Source of the DNA: Odoribacter sp.
GTDB lineage: Bacteria > Bacteroidota > Bacteroidia > Bacteroidales > Muribaculaceae
Reading direction: 5' to 3'
Assembly (NCBI GenBank): GCA_023663145.1
Contig: JAMPHZ010000002.1
Coordinates: 62,001 to 126,000 of the forward strand
Length of the DNA stretch: 64,000 bases
Every line of letters starts with the position of its first letter. Within the stretch, counting starts at the first letter, position 1. The notes below the pieces were generated by a model. It made no database searches, was not told the DNA's origin, and worked only from the letters and a program-made list of their open reading frames with translations. This document shows positions 62,001 to 64,000 of this stretch, piece by piece. The translations under genes and the position numbers were made by a program.

Positions 62001-62075
62001 GCCTCCCGGATGAACAATAGAGCTTGCACCGATGTTAGAATGTCAGAACTTACAAATCCAAAAAAATACAAAACA

Positions 62076-62309
62076 ATGAAAGGACTCAACATTGCACTTG
62101 CCGCATTAGGCGGCGCTATCGTGGGCGCAGCAGCCGCCCTTCTTCTGGCACCTCAGGAAGGCAAACGCACCCGCAGCCAGATACGTGAATTCATCCGCGA
62201 AAAATGTCCCTTCGCTCACGAGAGCCAGGTTGACGCGATTGCTGACCAGATTGAAGAAGAAATCAAGGAAAAGATTGACGCAACCCTTGCAACCTCGAAG
62301 AAAAAATGA
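62076..62309 (+). CDS. YtxH-like small membrane protein
   Basis: About 77 residues: one N-terminal membrane span with a Gly/Ala pattern (LNIALAALGGAIVGAAAALLLAP), then QEGKRTRSQIREF, the typical hinge of YtxH proteins, and an acidic-basic amphipathic helix. The start at 62076 is chosen because the span begins there; a longer frame from 62010 begins in the region just after the terminator. It overlaps the next gene by 4 bp. YtxH proteins are often stress-induced, but function is unknown. Confidence 0.82.
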   Translation: MKGLNIALAALGGAIVGAAAALLLAPQEGKRTRSQIREFIREKCPFAHESQVDAIADQIEEEIKEKIDATLATSKKK

Positions 62310-62494
62310 AAGGACTCGCAATATTTCTCGGCGGAGTGATAGTCGGAGCGGCCGGCATGGCGCTCGCAGCTCCTGAGAGAGGCGAAGACTTGCGTGCCCG
62401 CATAAAGATGCTGCTGATGAAACGCGGCATTGTAAAGCCCGACCGTGTAGAGGAATTCGCCGAACTCATAGCTCAGGAAATCGAGGGCGAATAA
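62306..62494 (+). CDS. Very small YtxH-like membrane protein
   Basis: A 62-residue protein, MKGLAIFLGGVIVGAAGMALA followed by APERGEDLRARIK and an acidic helix. It is a diverged copy of the preceding gene: same start, same single span, same APxxG hinge. It overlaps it by 4 bp. Possibly the two proteins act as a pair. No function is known. Confidence 0.75.
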   Translation: MKGLAIFLGGVIVGAAGMALAAPERGEDLRARIKMLLMKRGIVKPDRVEEFAELIAQEIEGE

Positions 62495-62623
62495 GCCCAC
62501 GACTCACCTGATCACAGGATTTTCCCCCACGACACAACATAATGGCGCCCCCGGAGGGCGGGTAGAAGCCTGCACCGGGGTGCCTTATCTGTTTACTTCA
62601 TCACGTTTCAAACTATCTTAATT
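62495..62623. other. Short gap with GC-rich hairpins
   Basis: The 129 bp between two small membrane protein genes holds a CGCCC/GGGCG hairpin near 62553-62563 but no T tract and no clear -7 box. It may partly end transcription inside the cassette. Confidence 0.4.
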
Positions 62624-62974
62624 ATGAGCGAAGAACAGCAGCCGCTGTCGACCATGTTGGACAATCTGCGGCGGTACATCACCTTGAATATCGACTATGC
62701 GCGCCTGACAGCAGCCGAGAAAACGTCGGTGCTACTATCAAGCATCGCTTTTTACTCGGTACTTACCCTTATAGGCACGTTGATGCTGGTATTCCTGTCG
62801 TTCGGCGTGGGGCACCTTCTGGCCAAGACAATCGCACCGATATGGGCTTTCATGTATGTGGCGGCATTCTACGCGTTGCTCATCGTGGCACTGATACTGA
62901 TGCGCCGCAAGCTGTTCATCGACCCTATCACGCGCTTTGTGACCCGACTGTTTGTAAAACCACCGCAGAAGTGA
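62624..62974 (+). CDS. Holin-X-like (phage holin family) membrane protein
   Basis: A 116-residue protein with two membrane spans (about 36-62 and 72-92) separated by a short turn, an amphipathic N-terminus and a basic tail. It resembles the actinobacterial holin-X superfamily (PF07332), a name given by similarity only; in Bacteroidota such proteins are chromosomal and accompany YtxH genes. Here it follows two YtxH-like genes and precedes another small gene by 12 nt. Function unknown. Confidence 0.78.
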   Translation: MSEEQQPLSTMLDNLRRYITLNIDYARLTAAEKTSVLLSSIAFYSVLTLIGTLMLVFLSFGVGHLLAKTIAPIWAFMYVAAFYALLIVALILMRRKLFIDPITRFVTRLFVKPPQK

Positions 62975-62986
62975 TAATATTTACCT

Positions 62987-63247
62987 ATGAAAAAGAAACA
63001 GAACACCGGCTGGGGCGGATATACAATGGACAGGCTCATTTATGAGCGCGCCGTAACTCTTGCACATATAGAACTTGAAAAGGAACGCCTAGCCATAGAC
63101 AGCGAGCGTGTGCGCCGCGGTAACATACTTCTCTCCCGCTCTACTTTCAGCAGGGTGCTCGGTATGCTTAATTATGCCGATTACCTTGTGATAGCCGTAA
63201 AACTATGGCAGAAGATCTCACCGGTCTTCCATAAAAAGCAGAAATAG
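62987..63247 (+). CDS. Small conserved-looking hypothetical protein
   Basis: An 86-residue basic protein, without signal peptide. A charged helix (ERAVTLAHIELEKERLAIDSERVRRG) is followed by a mildly hydrophobic stretch (VLGMLNYADYLVIAVKLWQKI) that could lie on or in the membrane. It starts 12 nt after the holin-like gene and ends at two hairpins, so it closes the four-gene cassette. I do not recognise the family. Confidence 0.7.
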   Translation: MKKKQNTGWGGYTMDRLIYERAVTLAHIELEKERLAIDSERVRRGNILLSRSTFSRVLGMLNYADYLVIAVKLWQKISPVFHKKQK

Positions 63248-63276
63248 TGCGGTATAATACCGCATGATCAACCATA

Positions 63277-63309
63277 AAGGCGGCCCGGTGCTAAGCACCG
63301 GGCCGCCTT
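63277..63309. terminator. Strong hairpin between the small gene cassette and tRNA-Arg
   Basis: A perfect 15-bp stem (63277-63291 with 63295-63309) with a 3-nt loop. It lies between convergent genes and can serve both; a smaller hairpin (63248-63255 with 63257-63264) directly follows the stop codon. Confidence 0.9.
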
Positions 63310-63333
63310 CTACTTCATCCTGTCGGAATCCAG

Positions 63334-63405
63334 TAGTCCTGCAGGGAATCGAACCCTGATCTAGCGTTTAGGAAACGCTTGTTCTATCCGTTGAACTACA
63401 GAACC
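63334..63405 (-). tRNA. tRNA-Arg (anticodon CCT)
   Basis: A 72-nt cloverleaf: acceptor GGTTCTG with CAGGACT, D arm GTTC/GAAC, anticodon loop TTCCTAA giving CCT, short variable loop of four, T arm CAGGG/CCCTG with TTCGATT. No encoded CCA. No clear -7 box is seen upstream, so it may be transcribed together with the TPR gene. Confidence 0.95.
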
Positions 63406-63473
63406 TTTCGATATACATCGGCAATTGCAGTCATGGCGAGTAATGCCATCAAACTACCTGAAGCAATTGTCAG

Positions 63474-64000
63474 TCATTTGCCGAAGATATAGTTATATTG
63501 TTGCATGAGGCGCAGGAATCTCAGATCGTCGCGCAGGGCGCCTGCATTCACGGGGCCGTCATTATTGTTCATCCAGTTATGATTGTCGCTGTATCCGGCC
63601 TGCAATGAGCGTTCGACGCATTGAAGGGCCTTGTCATCCTCACCACGCAGCATCCAATAACAAGCGCCGAGGTAGTTGTTGCGGCCATCGTTATCAGGCA
63701 CTGTGTTGAGAATTGTTTCCATCCAGGCGTCGCCCTCGGCAGTGCGGTCAAGGGCCATAAGGGCGAATCCGCGCAGCGATGTTGCATCGGTGTCGGCGAA
63801 CCCTTCCACGTCAAGAGCCTGCTGATTGAACTGACGCGCTGCGGCCGGTTGGTTAAGGAATGTACCGTGAATCCATGCCCGCAGCAGGTATATTTCAGGA
63901 TTATCGGCATCAAGCATGGATGCTTCACCAAGCACGGCGATAGCTTGCTCGTAATCTTTCTTGTCAACATAGTTCAAAGCCATCTCGACAAGACCTGGCA
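63474..64000 (-). CDS. TPR-repeat protein, C-terminal part (5' end outside window)
   Basis: The frame is open to the right edge; residues PGLVE precede the first internal Met, so the true start is probably outside. The visible part (about 175 residues) has several TPR-like helix pairs, such as ALNYVDKKDYEQAIAVLGEASMLDADNPEIY and GEDDKALQCVERSLQAGY. The end DDLRFLRLMQQYNYIFGK resembles proteins in which a TPR array is preceded by a signal peptide. Partners unknown. tRNA-Arg lies 68 bp downstream on the same strand. Confidence 0.78.
   Translation of the reverse strand, partial: PGLVEMALNYVDKKDYEQAIAVLGEASMLDADNPEIYLLRAWIHGTFLNQPAAARQFNQQALDVEGFADTDATSLRGFALMALDRTAEGDAWMETILNTVPDNDGRNNYLGACYWMLRGEDDKALQCVERSLQAGYSDNHNWMNNNDGPVNAGALRDDLRFLRLMQQYNYIFGK

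Noticed and set aside
62624..62974. Holin-like gene as evidence of a prophage
   Set aside because: No capsid, tail, portal, terminase or integrase gene is present, and the holin-X family is common in bacterial chromosomes.
1..64000. CRISPR array, insertion sequence, integrase or invertible capsule promoter
   Set aside because: I saw no regularly spaced repeats, no transposase or recombinase motif, and no repeat pair clearly flanking a promoter box.

Overview
The window reads as one contiguous stretch of a Bacteroidales chromosome, most likely a Muribaculaceae (S24-7) relative. This is inferred from the many promoters of the Bacteroidota type (TAnnTTTG box, very often TAACTTTG), from gene orders typical of the order (DUF6089-like, uppS, bamA, two skp/ompH; bamD followed by an omega-like subunit; serC-serA of the Bacteroides type), from Wza/Wzc-like surface polysaccharide export genes, and from secreted proteins ending in short tails such as GKKVLVR. 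By eye the composition is near 50% GC throughout. I see no insertion sequence, integrase, CRISPR array, rRNA or plasmid gene, so this looks like chromosomal core with surface-related accessory loci. Genus and species cannot be fixed from the sequence alone.

Layout. 1-5.2 kb: 3' end of an M16 peptidase, a polytopic membrane protein, a YpfJ-type zinc metallopeptidase coupled to ribD. 5.2-12.0 kb: an outer-membrane biogenesis operon (secreted kelch-like lipoprotein, DUF6089-like protein, uppS, bamA, two skp-like chaperones). 12.0-17.4 kb: carbonic anhydrase, fabG, ndk, an M23/LysM hydrolase, a degenerate M48 peptidase homologue and a DUF3298-like lipoprotein. 17.4-22.1 kb: folB, rnr and gyrB on the minus strand. 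22.2-28.4 kb: tRNA-Pro, bamD, omega-like subunit, rpsO, a META-domain lipoprotein, a secreted double TonB-C protein, serC-serA. 28.6-36.0 kb: a compact polysaccharide locus (Wza, Wzc, Wzy-like, Wzx, GT4). 36.0-43.6 kb: a small TPR protein, a histidine acid phosphatase, two FdtA-like cupins, a sugar aminotransferase, mtaB, a lipid A type acyltransferase, a GT2 and rubrerythrin. 43.8-49.5 kb: a secreted protein, an unknown helical protein, lptF/G and ribBA. 49.6-55.9 kb: a second Wza/Wzc pair and a secreted GH13 enzyme. 56.1-63.2 kb: tRNA-Met, an amidase-lipoprotein pair, a HAD phosphatase, two large secreted proteins, and a four-gene small membrane protein cassette. 63.3-64.0 kb: tRNA-Arg and a truncated TPR protein.

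The dominant theme is envelope construction: BamA, BamD and Skp insert outer-membrane proteins, LptF/G moves LPS, UppS supplies the lipid carrier, and two export pairs and several glycosyltransferases build surface glycans. The observations I would follow first are a predicted active-site-dead M48 homologue (15407-16450), tandem FdtA-like cupins of which the first has lost its HxH pair (37704-38553), a nine-G tract at the -33 position of a surface-protein promoter (57909-57944), an endolysin plus spanin-like pair driven by a promoter that reads antisense through a tRNA gene (56039-57110), and back-to-back promoters that imply an almost leaderless lptF (46399-46433). None of these is proven to be a new system; each comes with a concrete test.
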